From contig JAQXZD010000076.1 in NCBI GenBank assembly GCA_029227035.1, positions 1 to 53,477 on the forward strand: a stretch of 53,477 nucleotides of DNA. Reading direction: 5' to 3'. The notes beneath the pieces are model-generated. The model was not told where the DNA came from, made no database searches, and saw only the letters and a list, made by a program, of their open reading frames with translations. The first letter of the stretch is position 1; the number at the start of each line of letters is the position of its first letter. Source of the stretch: Lachnospiraceae bacterium (GTDB taxonomy: Bacteria; Bacillota; Clostridia; Lachnospirales; Lachnospiraceae). A program made the translations under genes and the position numbers. Of this stretch, positions 43,464 through 51,948 are shown piece after piece.

Positions 43464-45542
43464 ATGGATGTAAGCCAATATCTTGAAATATTTATCGATG
43501 AAAGCGGAGAACATTTACAGACCTTAAGTGACTGTATCATGGAGCTGGAAAAAGAGCCGGATAATAAGGATGTGATCAACGAGATCTTCCGTGCAGCCCA
43601 TTCGTTAAAGGGAATGGCCGGCACAATGGGCTTTAAGAGAATGCAGCATCTTACCCATGATATGGAAAATGTGTTCCAGGAAGTCAGAAGTGATAAGATT
43701 GCCGTGGACAGCCAGATGATTGATTTGTTATTCAAATGTCTGGATGCTATTGACGGTTATCTGGAGAACGTTAAAGCGACTTCCGACGAGGGTGAAGAGG
43801 ACAATGAAGTTATTATCAAGGAATTGAATAATTTCATTGCAAAAGCATCCGGTGAGACGCCGGCAGAGACGCAGCCGGCAAAAGAAGAAGCTGCAGCTTC
43901 ACAGGAACAGGCAGCTTCAGACAAAAAGTATCTTCAGGTTGAGCTGACGGATCAGGAGAGAAATGAACTGAACAGCGCAAAAGAAGCCGGCATGCATGTA
44001 TACGGCATGACGATTACGGTACAGAAAGACTGTCTGTTAAAAGCAGCAAGGGCATTTCTGGTGTTCCGCGCAGTGGGAGAGTTCGGACAGATTCTTGTAT
44101 ACAGACCAAGCTCACAGGATATTGAAGATGAAAAATTTGAGCAGGATTTCAGCATTTATCTTGCAACGCAGGAAAGCTTTGGCAAGGTTAAGAGCGCAGC
44201 GGAGAATGTCTCTGAGATTGAAAAGGTAGAGGGCGAGGAACTCGAAAACTTTGCTCTGCATCAGGAAGAAAAGCAGGAAGAGACAAAGCCTGCAGAGACA
44301 GAGAGTGCAGCTAAGCCTGTTGCAAAGCCTGCAGAGAAAAAAGCATCTGCTCCGGCCAAGAAGGCGGCTGCAGGAAAGCCTGCAACCAACCGGACGGTAC
44401 GTGTGGATATTGAAAAGCTGGATACTCTGATGAATCAGGTGTCTGAGCTGATTATTGCAAAGAACAGTATTGTATCCATCAGTTCTTCTGAGGACGGAGG
44501 ATTTAACAATCAGGGATTCCATGAGCAGATTGAGTATCTGGAGAGAATTACAACCAGTCTTCATGAGTCTGTCATGAAAGCACGAATGGTGCCTATTGAG
44601 AGCGTTGTAAACAAGTTCCCTCGTATGATTCGAGACCTGTCCAGAACACTGAACAAGAAGATGGAACTGGTTATGACCGGTGAAGATACCGAGCTGGACA
44701 GAACCGTTGTGGATCAGATTGGAGATCCGTTGCAGCATTTACTGCGTAATTCCGCAGACCATGGTCTTGAGGATACGGCACTTCGTCTGGAAAGAGGAAA
44801 GCCGGAAGTTGGTAACATTTTCCTGAATGCATATCAGGAAGGAAACAACGTTATCATTCAGGTTGGCGATGACGGTAACGGTATTGACACGGAGGCTGTT
44901 AAGAATAAGGCACTTGAGCGTGGAATCATTACTGAGGAACAGGCTGAGGTGATGACGCAGAAGGAAATCGTTAATCTGTTGTTCATGCCGAGTTTCTCCA
45001 TGGCAAAGAAGATTACGGATATCTCCGGACGAGGAGTCGGACTGGATGTTGTAAAATCCAACATCGAACAGCTTGGCGGTGATGTTGAAGTCAAGACAAA
45101 GCTGGGAGAGGGAACGACCTTTACGGTACGTCTGCCTCTGACCCTGGCGATTATTCAGGCCCTTATGGTTGTCGTAAGAGATGAAAAGTATGCGATTGCA
45201 TTAGGCTCCATCTCCAACATTGAAAGTGTTCCGGTCAGCGACATTAAATATGTGGAGAATAAGGAAGTGATTCATCTGCGCGGAAGCGTTATTCCGTTGA
45301 TTCGTTTGGATCAGCTTTTGGATATTGAGCCGCTTGAGGATGAACCGGAGAACCTTATCGTGGTTATTGTCAATCGCGGAGACAATCAGGTCGGAATTGT
45401 TGTGGATGATCTTATGGGACAGCAGGAAATCGTTATTAAGTCCTTAGGAAAATATATCAATGGCAATAAATTGATCAGTGGTGCTACGATTCTTGGTGAT
45501 GGTGAAGTTGCACTGATTCTGGATGTAAACACACTGATGTAA
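43464..45542 (+). CDS. cheA: Chemotaxis histidine kinase CheA
   Basis: This 692-residue kinase has the full five-domain set. The HPt domain carries phospho-acceptor His46 (FRAAHSLKGMAG). A P2 CheY/CheB-binding domain spans about 155-265, followed by an Ala/Lys/Pro-rich linker. The dimerisation domain starts near VRVDIEKLDTLMNQVSELIIAKN. The ATPase domain has QHLLRNSADHGLE, GDDGNGID and SGRGVGLDVVK, and the CheW-like domain begins at about residue 555. The start ATG lies 1 base after cheB. It pairs with CheW next door. Confidence 0.97.
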   Translation: MDVSQYLEIFIDESGEHLQTLSDCIMELEKEPDNKDVINEIFRAAHSLKGMAGTMGFKRMQHLTHDMENVFQEVRSDKIAVDSQMIDLLFKCLDAIDGYLENVKATSDEGEEDNEVIIKELNNFIAKASGETPAETQPAKEEAAASQEQAASDKKYLQVELTDQERNELNSAKEAGMHVYGMTITVQKDCLLKAARAFLVFRAVGEFGQILVYRPSSQDIEDEKFEQDFSIYLATQESFGKVKSAAENVSEIEKVEGEELENFALHQEEKQEETKPAETESAAKPVAKPAEKKASAPAKKAAAGKPATNRTVRVDIEKLDTLMNQVSELIIAKNSIVSISSSEDGGFNNQGFHEQIEYLERITTSLHESVMKARMVPIESVVNKFPRMIRDLSRTLNKKMELVMTGEDTELDRTVVDQIGDPLQHLLRNSADHGLEDTALRLERGKPEVGNIFLNAYQEGNNVIIQVGDDGNGIDTEAVKNKALERGIITEEQAEVMTQKEIVNLLFMPSFSMAKKITDISGRGVGLDVVKSNIEQLGGDVEVKTKLGEGTTFTVRLPLTLAIIQALMVVVRDEKYAIALGSISNIESVPVSDIKYVENKEVIHLRGSVIPLIRLDQLLDIEPLEDEPENLIVVIVNRGDNQVGIVVDDLMGQQEIVIKSLGKYINGNKLISGATILGDGEVALILDVNTLM

Positions 45543-45558
45543 TCGTGGGGGTGAACAC

Positions 45559-46041
45559 ATGGAAGCAGAAAAGACAAAAATTGAGAAAATAGACAATGCC
45601 GAGACAGAGATTAAACAGTATATTGTTGTTCAGCTCGGCAGCGAAAAGTATGGAATTGATATCAGCTATGTGGATAACATTGTCCGTATGCAGAAGATTA
45701 CGAGGGTGCCAAAGGCACAGGTTTATTTTAAAGGCGTTATCAACCTGCGAGGTGAGATTATCCCCGTTATGAGTATCCGTAAGAAGATGGGTCTGGAGGA
45801 TGACGTGTTTACGGACAAGTCCCGTATTATTATCTTAAAGATAGAGGAAAAAGGTTCTATCGGTGTACTTGTAGATGAGGTTTGTGAAGTTGTCAATCTT
45901 TCGGAGAATGAGATTGAAAATAATAATATCAGTTCCCATCATGTGAAAGATACCTTTATTAACGGAATTGGAAAACATGGCGAGCAGTTGATTTCACTTT
46001 TTGAAATCAATGCAATAATCGAAGAAAAAGACAACGCATAA
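45559..46041 (+). CDS. cheW: Chemotaxis coupling protein CheW
   Basis: This 160-residue protein has the CheW double SH3-like fold: QYIVVQLGSEKYGIDISYVDNIVRMQKITRVPKA, YFKGVINLRGEIIPVMSIRKKMGL and GVLVDEVCEVVNLSENEIE. It couples chemoreceptors to CheA. GTGGGGGTGAA precedes the ATG. A perfect hairpin follows the stop. Confidence 0.96.
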   Translation: MEAEKTKIEKIDNAETEIKQYIVVQLGSEKYGIDISYVDNIVRMQKITRVPKAQVYFKGVINLRGEIIPVMSIRKKMGLEDDVFTDKSRIIILKIEEKGSIGVLVDEVCEVVNLSENEIENNNISSHHVKDTFINGIGKHGEQLISLFEINAIIEEKDNA

Positions 46042-46043
46042 TT

Positions 46044-46072
46044 TGTATAGTGAGGTTACGCCTCACTATACA
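46044..46072 (+). other. Perfect 12-bp hairpin between cheW and cheC
   Basis: TGTATAGTGAGG (46044-46055) and CCTCACTATACA (46061-46072) pair perfectly around a 5-base loop. No T-run follows, so it is unlikely to terminate. It may mark an mRNA processing or stability point inside the operon. Confidence 0.7.
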
Positions 46073-46089
46073 TGGTTATTGGAGGAATT

Positions 46090-46710
46090 ATGGGAGAATT
46101 TACATTAGATCATGTAAATGACATGTATATGGATGTCCTTCGTGAAATTGGAAATATCGGAGCCGGTAACGCAACAACATCTCTGGCAGCTATGATTAAC
46201 GAGCAGATTGATATGAAAGTCCCAAAAGTAGAGCTTATGGATGCAGCGAAATTGAGCTCTGCCATCTGCCCGGAGGATGAGATTATAGTTGGTATTTTCC
46301 TTGAAGTTACGCACGATATTACCGGAAGCATGATGTTCCTTATGCAGATGGATTCGGCGCATTATCTGGTGAACAGACTGATGGGAAAAGATCCGGACAA
46401 TATGGAACCCTTTGATGAGATGGATTTGTCGGCAATGAAAGAGATTGGAAATATTATTACGGCCTCTTATCTGTCGGCGTTGTCAAGCATGACGAATCTG
46501 AATATAGCTCCATCCATACCTTATATTGCCGTGGATATGGCAGCGGCAATCCTAAGTGTTCCGGCGATTCAGTTTGGACAGTATGGAAACAATGCGCTTC
46601 TCATAGAGACAGAATTCGGGGATGACCGCATGATAGATGGTTATTTCATTTTGATGCCGGAAGAAGACTCTTATGCCAAGATTCTGAGCTCACTTGGCAT
46701 TCAGATGTAG
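46090..46710 (+). CDS. cheC: Chemotaxis phosphatase CheC
   Basis: This 206-residue CheY-P phosphatase has both active-site helices: DVLREIGNIGAGNATTSLAA and DLSAMKEIGNIITASYLSAL, with the conserved Glu and Asn in each. It starts at ATG 46090 (MGEFTLDHVND) with TTGGAGGAA 4-9 bases upstream. The in-frame ATG at 46072 falls in the preceding hairpin. CheC also binds CheD, the next gene. Confidence 0.95.
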   Translation: MGEFTLDHVNDMYMDVLREIGNIGAGNATTSLAAMINEQIDMKVPKVELMDAAKLSSAICPEDEIIVGIFLEVTHDITGSMMFLMQMDSAHYLVNRLMGKDPDNMEPFDEMDLSAMKEIGNIITASYLSALSSMTNLNIAPSIPYIAVDMAAAILSVPAIQFGQYGNNALLIETEFGDDRMIDGYFILMPEEDSYAKILSSLGIQM

Positions 46711-46722
46711 GAGAATGAAAAT

Positions 46723-47208
46723 ATGGGACAAGTGATTAAAGTTGGCATGGCCGACCTTAAGGTGGGACGGGCTCCGGATACTTTGACAACGCTGGGGCTT
46801 GGATCCTGCATTGGACTGACTTTGTATGACCCGTCAACCAAAGTCGGAGGTTTGGTTCACTATATGCTTCCGGACAGTACAAAGCTGAAAAACAATACGA
46901 ATATTGCAAAATTCGGAGATACCGGAATACGTGAGCTCCTGAAACAGATGATTGCGGCAGGGGCAAATCAACGCAGACTGGTTGCAAAAATTGCCGGAGG
47001 AGCCTGTATGTTTGAGACAAATGGACTGTCGTCCATGGGACATGTGGGAGACCGGAATGCAGAAGCGGCGCGAGATATTCTGAAGGAGCTTAAGATTCCG
47101 CTTTTGGCGGAAGACACCGGCTTAAATTACGGTCGAACGGTGGTACTGAACTGTGAAAACGGAGATTTTTTAATCAAGTCAGTTGGAAAAGATATTAAAG
47201 TAATATAG
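46723..47208 (+). CDS. cheD: Chemoreceptor glutamine deamidase CheD
   Basis: This 161-residue enzyme converts receptor glutamines to glutamates and modulates CheC. The catalytic Cys29 (LGLGSCIGLTLYD) and His46 (GGLVHYMLPDS) are present, as is the KIAGGACMF segment. Length is normal and it sits next to cheC, its known partner. Confidence 0.96.
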   Translation: MGQVIKVGMADLKVGRAPDTLTTLGLGSCIGLTLYDPSTKVGGLVHYMLPDSTKLKNNTNIAKFGDTGIRELLKQMIAAGANQRRLVAKIAGGACMFETNGLSSMGHVGDRNAEAARDILKELKIPLLAEDTGLNYGRTVVLNCENGDFLIKSVGKDIKVI

Positions 47209-47220
47209 AGGGGTGTTGAC

Positions 47221-47568
47221 ATGAAGACAAATTCAGTGCCGGCAATTATTATGCTGGCAGCGGGGCTGATTGACAGTATTTTATCGATTTATTATGGGCT
47301 GCCGCTTACGAAGATGTTGCAGCAATTGTTGCTTGTATTGGTGATTTTTTATGTGATTGGCATTGTTGTAAAGATCGTTCTGGATCGAAACTTTAAAGAC
47401 ATGGATAAAGAAGCATCCGAAGAAGGTGAACAGGACGGGGAATCTGCGGAAGAGGCTACCGAAGAGGACGGGCAAAGCGCAGAGGGAGTACAGAATACCG
47501 AAGGAAATCCAAAAGAAGAAACCCAGGAGAATGGGGCAGAGAATATGGATTCGAAGGACAGTGAATAA
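47221..47568 (+). CDS. Small membrane protein of the fla/che operon, unknown
   Basis: This 115-residue protein has two predicted transmembrane helices (about 6-24 and 33-52) and then a highly acidic tail rich in Glu, Gly and Asp. I recognise no family. It lies between cheD and fliA, 12 bases after cheD with an AGGGGTG ribosome binding site. Co-transcription with motility genes is the only clue to function. Confidence 0.8.
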   Translation: MKTNSVPAIIMLAAGLIDSILSIYYGLPLTKMLQQLLLVLVIFYVIGIVVKIVLDRNFKDMDKEASEEGEQDGESAEEATEEDGQSAEGVQNTEGNPKEETQENGAENMDSKDSE

Positions 47569-47583
47569 ACTGGAGCTAACTGA

Positions 47584-48348
47584 ATGAAGAGTGTTGATAA
47601 GGAAAAGCTCTGGGATGCGTACCGGAAAAAGCCAACGCAGGAAATAAGAGAGCAGTTGATAATTGAATATGCACAGCTTGTCAAGCTGGTTGCCGGAAGA
47701 CTCAGCATGTATCTTGGGTATAATGTGGAATATGATGATCTGGTAAGTTATGGAATCTTTGGACTCATTGATGCAATTGACAAGTTCGACACCACCAAAA
47801 ATGTGAAGTTTGAAACCTATGCAAGTCTTCGGATTCGCGGAGCCATTCTGGATCAGATTCGTATGATGGACTGGATTCCGAGGACTGTGCGCCAGCGTCA
47901 GCGCAAGATGGACGAAGCCATGAAAGCAATTGAGATGCGAACCGGAAAGATGGCGACGGATGAGGAGCTTGCAAAGGAACTTGGACTGACGGACGAGGAA
48001 CTTCTGAGCTGGCAGTCACAGGTTAAAGTTACCAATGTAGTGTCTTTGAATGAATTTGAGGAAAACGGACCGGAACCGATGATAGATACCGGCGGGCATG
48101 AACGCTTTTCACAGCCGGAGGAAGTGATAGAAGAAAGTGAGCTCAAAGAAATGCTGTCGGCGTCTTTGGAGATTTTGACGGAGAAGGAGAGACAGGTAAT
48201 TGAGCTGTATTATTATGAGGATATGACACTCAAAGAAATCAGCAAGATATTATCCGTTTCGGAGTCGCGTGTATCCCAGCTTCACACCAAGGGACTCTTG
48301 AAAATGCGTAAGAAGATGGGCGGATATCTGAATTTGCTTACGGAGTAA
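47584..48348 (+). CDS. fliA: Flagellar sigma factor FliA (SigD)
   Basis: This 254-residue sigma-28 family factor transcribes late flagellar and chemotaxis genes. Region 2 has YDDLVSYGIFGLIDAIDKFD and FETYASLRIRGAILDQIRMMDWIPRTVRQRQRKM. Region 3 follows, and region 4 has MTLKEISKILSVSESRVSQLHTKGLLKMRK. The late position in the operon (about 30 kb from the promoter) resembles sigD in Bacillus subtilis, where gene position limits its expression. Confidence 0.96.
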   Translation: MKSVDKEKLWDAYRKKPTQEIREQLIIEYAQLVKLVAGRLSMYLGYNVEYDDLVSYGIFGLIDAIDKFDTTKNVKFETYASLRIRGAILDQIRMMDWIPRTVRQRQRKMDEAMKAIEMRTGKMATDEELAKELGLTDEELLSWQSQVKVTNVVSLNEFEENGPEPMIDTGGHERFSQPEEVIEESELKEMLSASLEILTEKERQVIELYYYEDMTLKEISKILSVSESRVSQLHTKGLLKMRKKMGGYLNLLTE

Positions 48349-48363
48349 GGGGGGAATGAAACT

Positions 48364-48678
48364 ATGCCGGTAGGACCGATAAACTATGCGATGATACAGA
48401 GAATGAATGATGTGGAATCCATCAAGCATCAGGAAGATGCAAAGCCTATGGTGGATCAGCAGAACATACAGGGGCAGGTGGAAAACCGGGCAGATCAGTT
48501 GCGGCATCAGGTGTTGCAGTCACAGGACAGTGACAAGACAGATAACCATACGGATGCCAGGGAAGAAGGTAAGAATAAGTATTCCGGAAAGCGGAATGGG
48601 CAAAAAAAGGACAAGAACCGGAAAGAAGACGGACGTGTGATACAAAAGCAGAGCAGTGGCTTTGACATTAAGATATGA
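48364..48678 (+). CDS. Small polar protein of the fla/che operon, unknown
   Basis: This 104-residue protein has no membrane segment. It opens with MPVGPINYAMIQRMNDVESIKHQEDAKPM and becomes a Lys/Arg/Asp/Gln-rich, probably disordered tail ending SSGFDIKI. I recognise no family. It follows fliA by 15 bases (AAGGGGGGAA ribosome binding site) and precedes a SwrB-like gene. Confidence 0.78.
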   Translation: MPVGPINYAMIQRMNDVESIKHQEDAKPMVDQQNIQGQVENRADQLRHQVLQSQDSDKTDNHTDAREEGKNKYSGKRNGQKKDKNRKEDGRVIQKQSSGFDIKI

Positions 48679-48687
48679 GGTTGGGAC

Positions 48688-49398
48688 ATGACTGGAGTTG
48701 AAATCGTACTGATAATAGTCGGCGTGGTTTTTCTGTTGGTAAGTTTTCTGATTCAGGAAAAATTATCGCCGAAGGATATGGAAGAAATCACAAAGCTTAG
48801 TGAGAAAGAATTGAAAATCATTGTCGAGCGACAATTGAAAAATTCGGGAGACAAAATCGAAAGTGTGATTGAGCGTGTTTTGGAAGAGGAACAGGAAGAG
48901 GTAAAACGCGCAACCGAAAAGGAAACCAATGAGAAAATCATGGCAATCGATGAGTTTTCCAATACCATTATGGATTCAATGAATAAGACACATAATGAAA
49001 TCTTATTCTTATACAATATGTTGAATGACAAGCATGCGGAGCTTACCGATATGACGGCAAAGATCAATCAGTTTTCCGAGCAGATTCGAAATACGGAAAG
49101 TGAAGTGCTTGCGAATCTTTCAAGAGCTGTAAAAGAGGTTGAAAGAGAAGCAGCACTGCCACAGCAAAAGAAAGAGCCTGTCATAAGTCCGCAGGCAGAG
49201 GCGGCGGTTGAAGTACCGCAGGAGCCGGATGTGCCACAGGAGAAAAAAGAGGACACAAACAATCATAACGGAAGGATTCTTGCCATGCATCAGCAGGGCA
49301 TGTCGGATGTTGAGATTGCCAGAGCGCTGGGGCTTGGCCTTGGCGAGGTAAGGCTTGTAATCGGATTATTCAGAGGAGAAGAGACAAGTGAGGTTTAA
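48688..49398 (+). CDS. DUF6115/SwrB-like membrane protein
   Basis: This 236-residue protein has an N-terminal transmembrane helix (about 4-23) and a coiled-coil body. A C-terminal helix-turn-helix-like module follows: RILAMHQQGMSDVEIARALGLGLGEVRLVIGLF. This layout and the position after sigD match SwrB, which in Bacillus promotes assembly and activation of the flagellar export apparatus. The function is inferred from layout and position. Confidence 0.8.
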   Translation: MTGVEIVLIIVGVVFLLVSFLIQEKLSPKDMEEITKLSEKELKIIVERQLKNSGDKIESVIERVLEEEQEEVKRATEKETNEKIMAIDEFSNTIMDSMNKTHNEILFLYNMLNDKHAELTDMTAKINQFSEQIRNTESEVLANLSRAVKEVEREAALPQQKKEPVISPQAEAAVEVPQEPDVPQEKKEDTNNHNGRILAMHQQGMSDVEIARALGLGLGEVRLVIGLFRGEETSEV

Positions 49399-49915
49399 GT
49401 ATTATTTACGCGGATGCGGATTGGGAATTCTGATTGCATCCATAATTCTGATGATTTGTTTTCATCTGAAGGGCGGCGTCATGACGGATGAAAAGGCGAT
49501 GGAGCGGGCATCCGAACTGGGAATGATTATGCCGGAGGAGACCGAGGAGGCTTCCGAAAATCTTCTGGCAACACAGGAAGTGACGCAGACGGCGGAACCG
49601 ACCGTTAAGCCGGATACACAGACGGAAGAAAAAGAGAAGGAAAAGGATACAGAGAAAGAAAAAAAGAAGGATACCAAAAAGAAAGAAAAGAAGGATGAGG
49701 ACGAAACCATCATGTTCAAGGTATCCAAGGGAGAGGTGTGCCGTAATATTGCGGAGAATCTCTATAAAGCAGGAATGGTAGATGATGCTGAAAAATTCCG
49801 GAAATATATGCAGGAGAACGATTATGATAATCTGATCTGTGTCGGTGAATTTGAATTAAAGCAGGGAATGACCTATAAACAAATCGCCGAGAAACTGACT
49901 GCAAAACCGGAATAA
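49388..49915 (+). CDS. Membrane-anchored MltG/LysM-like domain protein
   Basis: This 175-residue protein starts with GTG overlapping the previous gene by 11 bases. It has one transmembrane helix (about 11-25), a Lys/Glu/Asp low-complexity stretch (about 60-112), and a C-terminal module (TIMFKVSKGEVCRNIAENLYKAGMVDDAEKFRKYM ... LKQGMTYKQIAEKLT). The module resembles the LysM-like N-terminal part of MltG. The lytic transglycosylase domain is absent, so it may only bind peptidoglycan. It is the last gene of the operon. Confidence 0.75.
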   Translation: MRFKYYLRGCGLGILIASIILMICFHLKGGVMTDEKAMERASELGMIMPEETEEASENLLATQEVTQTAEPTVKPDTQTEEKEKEKDTEKEKKKDTKKKEKKDEDETIMFKVSKGEVCRNIAENLYKAGMVDDAEKFRKYMQENDYDNLICVGEFELKQGMTYKQIAEKLTAKPE

Positions 49916-49941
49916 AAGTGAATATTTTCTATGGAATAGAC

Positions 49942-49970
49942 TTGCACAAAAGCCTTTGGTATGGTATAAT
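49942..49970 (+). promoter_or_regulatory. Promoter of rpsB-tsf inside the upstream terminator
   Basis: TTGCAC (49942-49947), 17 bases, then TATAAT (49965-49970). The -10 box lies in the loop of the fla/che terminator hairpin and the -35 box abuts its first arm. Confidence 0.85.
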
Positions 49971-49983
49971 GCCAAAGGCTTTT
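49948..49983 (+). terminator. Terminator of the fla/che operon
   Basis: AAAAGCCTTTGG (49948-49959) and CCAAAGGCTTTT (49972-49983) form a perfect 12-bp stem with a 12-base loop and a short T-run. It ends the 32-kb operon and shares its bases with the rpsB promoter. Confidence 0.85.
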
Positions 49984-50013
49984 AATTAATCAATCACATA
50001 CAGGAGGACTCAG

Positions 50014-50085
50014 GTGTCGGATTTACGCTTTCCGATGGTAGGTCGAAAAACTCGTGTATGGAAGAAAACAACCAAATGGAGGTAA
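50014..50085 (+). CDS. Possible 23-residue leader peptide upstream of rpsB
   Basis: A GTG at 50014 follows a strong AGGAGG (50002-50007) by 6 bases and opens a 23-codon frame. The product is a very basic peptide ([20 protein letters not shown] then KWR). The stop TAA (50083-50085) overlaps the rpsB ribosome binding site (GGAGG, 50078-50082). No homologue is recognised; the case rests on the ribosome binding site and the placement. Confidence 0.4.
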   Translation: MSDLRFPMVGRKTRVWKKTTKWR

Positions 50086-50090
50086 GAAAA

Positions 50091-50825
50091 ATGAGCGTAA
50101 TTTCAATGAAGCAGTTACTTGAGGCAGGTGTTCATTTCGGACATCAGACCAGAAGATGGAACCCTAAGATGGCTCCGTACATCTACACAGAGCGCAACGG
50201 AATCTACATTATCGATTTGCAGAAGTCTGTTGGCAAGGTAGACGAGGCATATGATGCAATTTCTGATATTGCAGCACAGGGTGGAACAATTCTTTTTGTT
50301 GGAACAAAGAAGCAGGCTCAGGATGCTATCAAGACAGAGGCTGAGCGTTGCGGAATGTATTATGTAAATGAGAGATGGTTAGGTGGTATGCTGACCAACT
50401 TCAGAACCATTCAGAGCCGTATTGCACGCCTGAAGGAGATTGAGGCAATGTCTGAGGACGGAACTTTTGATGTTCTGCCAAAGAAGGAAGTCATCGCTCT
50501 GAAGAAGGAGTGGGAGAAGTTAGAGAAGAATCTCGGCGGAATCAAGGAAATGAAGAGAATTCCGGATGCAATTTTCGTTGTTGATCCGAAGAAGGAAAGA
50601 ATCTGTATTCAGGAAGCACAGTCACTGGGAATCACTTTGATTGGTATTGCAGATACAAACTGTGATCCGGATGAGCTTGACTATGTAATTCCGGGTAACG
50701 ATGATGCAATCAGAGCTGTCAAGCTGATCGTTTCCAAGATGGCAGATGCTGTTATCGAGGCAAAGCAGGGTGCAGAAGAGACTGTTGCGGAAGAAGTGGC
50801 AGAAGAGGAAGCCGCAGAGGCATAA
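50091..50825 (+). CDS. rpsB: 30S ribosomal protein S2
   Basis: This 244-residue ribosomal protein begins [27 protein letters not shown]. It has the S2 motifs [51 protein letters not shown] and [14 protein letters not shown], then an acidic tail. I choose ATG 50091 with GGAGG 8 bases upstream; the in-frame ATG at 50058 lies in the leader. It is followed by tsf, as in most bacteria. Confidence 0.97.
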   Translation: MSVISMKQLLEAGVHFGHQTRRWNPKMAPYIYTERNGIYIIDLQKSVGKVDEAYDAISDIAAQGGTILFVGTKKQAQDAIKTEAERCGMYYVNERWLGGMLTNFRTIQSRIARLKEIEAMSEDGTFDVLPKKEVIALKKEWEKLEKNLGGIKEMKRIPDAIFVVDPKKERICIQEAQSLGITLIGIADTNCDPDELDYVIPGNDDAIRAVKLIVSKMADAVIEAKQGAEETVAEEVAEEEAAEA

Positions 50826-50852
50826 TTAATCATAAAATTGGAGGATATAAAG

Positions 50853-51791
50853 ATGGCAATTACGGCTGCTATGGTAAAAGAACTGCGTGAGATGACCGGC
50901 GCAGGAATGATGGATTGTAAGAAAGCACTGAATGAGACAAACGGAAATATGGATGAGGCTGTTGAGTTCCTGAGAAAGAACGGACAGGCAAAGGCTGAGA
51001 AGAAGGCAAACAGAATCGCTGCAGAGGGACTCTGTGACGTTATTGTTTCCGAAGACGGTAAGACGGCTGCAGTAGTTGAGGTAAATTCCGAGACAGATTT
51101 CGTAGCAAAGAATGATAAGTTTAAGACTTTTGTTGATGCGGTTGCAAAGCAGGCACTTGGTACAGATGCTGCCGATATCGATGCATTTATGGCAGAGCCT
51201 TGGAATGAGGATACTTCCAAGAGCGTGAACGATGCACTTGTTGAGCAGGTTGCCGTTATCGGAGAAAACCTTAAGATTCGTCGTTTTGAGAAAGTTGCTG
51301 CAGACAACGGATGTGTCGTATCTTATGTACACGGCGGCGGAAGAATCGGTGTAATTGTTCAGGCTGAGACAACAGTAGTCAATGATGCGGTAAAGGAAGC
51401 ACTGACCAATATCGCAATGCAGATTGCAGCATTGAATCCGAAGTATGTGACAGAATCTGAAATCAGTGAAGAATACAAGCAGCATGAGGAAGAGATTCTT
51501 CGTGCACAGATTGCAAATGATCCGAAGGAGTCCCAGAAGCCACAGAAGGTGATTGACGGAATGATTAAGGGACGTCTGAACAAAGAGTTCAAGGAGATTT
51601 GTCTTGTGGATCAGGTTTATGTCAAGGCAGAAGATGGCAAGCAGAGCGTTGGCAAGTATTTAGAGCAGGTTTCCAAGGAAGTTGGCGCAGATGTGTCTGT
51701 TAAGAAGTTTGTCCGTTTTGAGACAGGTGAGGGACTGGAGAAGAAGAACGAAGATTTCGCTGCAGAGGTTGCTGCTCAGATGGGAAACTAA
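50853..51791 (+). CDS. tsf: Elongation factor Ts
   Basis: This 312-residue guanine nucleotide exchange factor for EF-Tu has MAITAAMVKELREMTGAGMMDCKKALNE at the start. The EF-Tu-contacting SETDFVAKNDKF segment follows, then YVHGGGRIGVIVQ and the C-terminal LVDQVYVKAEDGKQSVGKYL. ATG 50853 is preceded by TTGGAGG. It is the second gene of rpsB-tsf. Confidence 0.97.
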   Translation: MAITAAMVKELREMTGAGMMDCKKALNETNGNMDEAVEFLRKNGQAKAEKKANRIAAEGLCDVIVSEDGKTAAVVEVNSETDFVAKNDKFKTFVDAVAKQALGTDAADIDAFMAEPWNEDTSKSVNDALVEQVAVIGENLKIRRFEKVAADNGCVVSYVHGGGRIGVIVQAETTVVNDAVKEALTNIAMQIAALNPKYVTESEISEEYKQHEEEILRAQIANDPKESQKPQKVIDGMIKGRLNKEFKEICLVDQVYVKAEDGKQSVGKYLEQVSKEVGADVSVKKFVRFETGEGLEKKNEDFAAEVAAQMGN

Positions 51792-51795
51792 GTAT

Positions 51796-51869
51796 AGCGG
51801 ATGTCGCTTTTTTGTGAGGCAGGCAGATGGAAGGAGTGTATAATCTTGCAGATTGTGCACTCCTTTTTT
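51796..51869 (+). terminator. Terminator(s) of rpsB-tsf
   Basis: A short hairpin AGCG/CGCT (51796-51808) is followed by a T-run. A stronger one, AAGGAGTG (51831-51838) with CACTCCTT (51858-51865), then ends in six T. The second is a convincing intrinsic terminator; the first is weak. Confidence 0.8.
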
Positions 51870-51888
51870 AAAAAAACAGGAACTTTTC

Positions 51889-51916
51889 TTTACAAGATAT
51901 GAAAATATGGTAAAAT
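51889..51916 (+). promoter_or_regulatory. Promoter of the deacetylase-like gene
   Basis: TTTACA (51889-51894), 16 bases, then TAAAAT (51911-51916), followed by a GCGGAGGAA ribosome binding site before the ATG at 51949. Confidence 0.7.
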
Positions 51917-51948
51917 AGTAAAGAGAATTTTCTCAGCGGAGGAATAAG

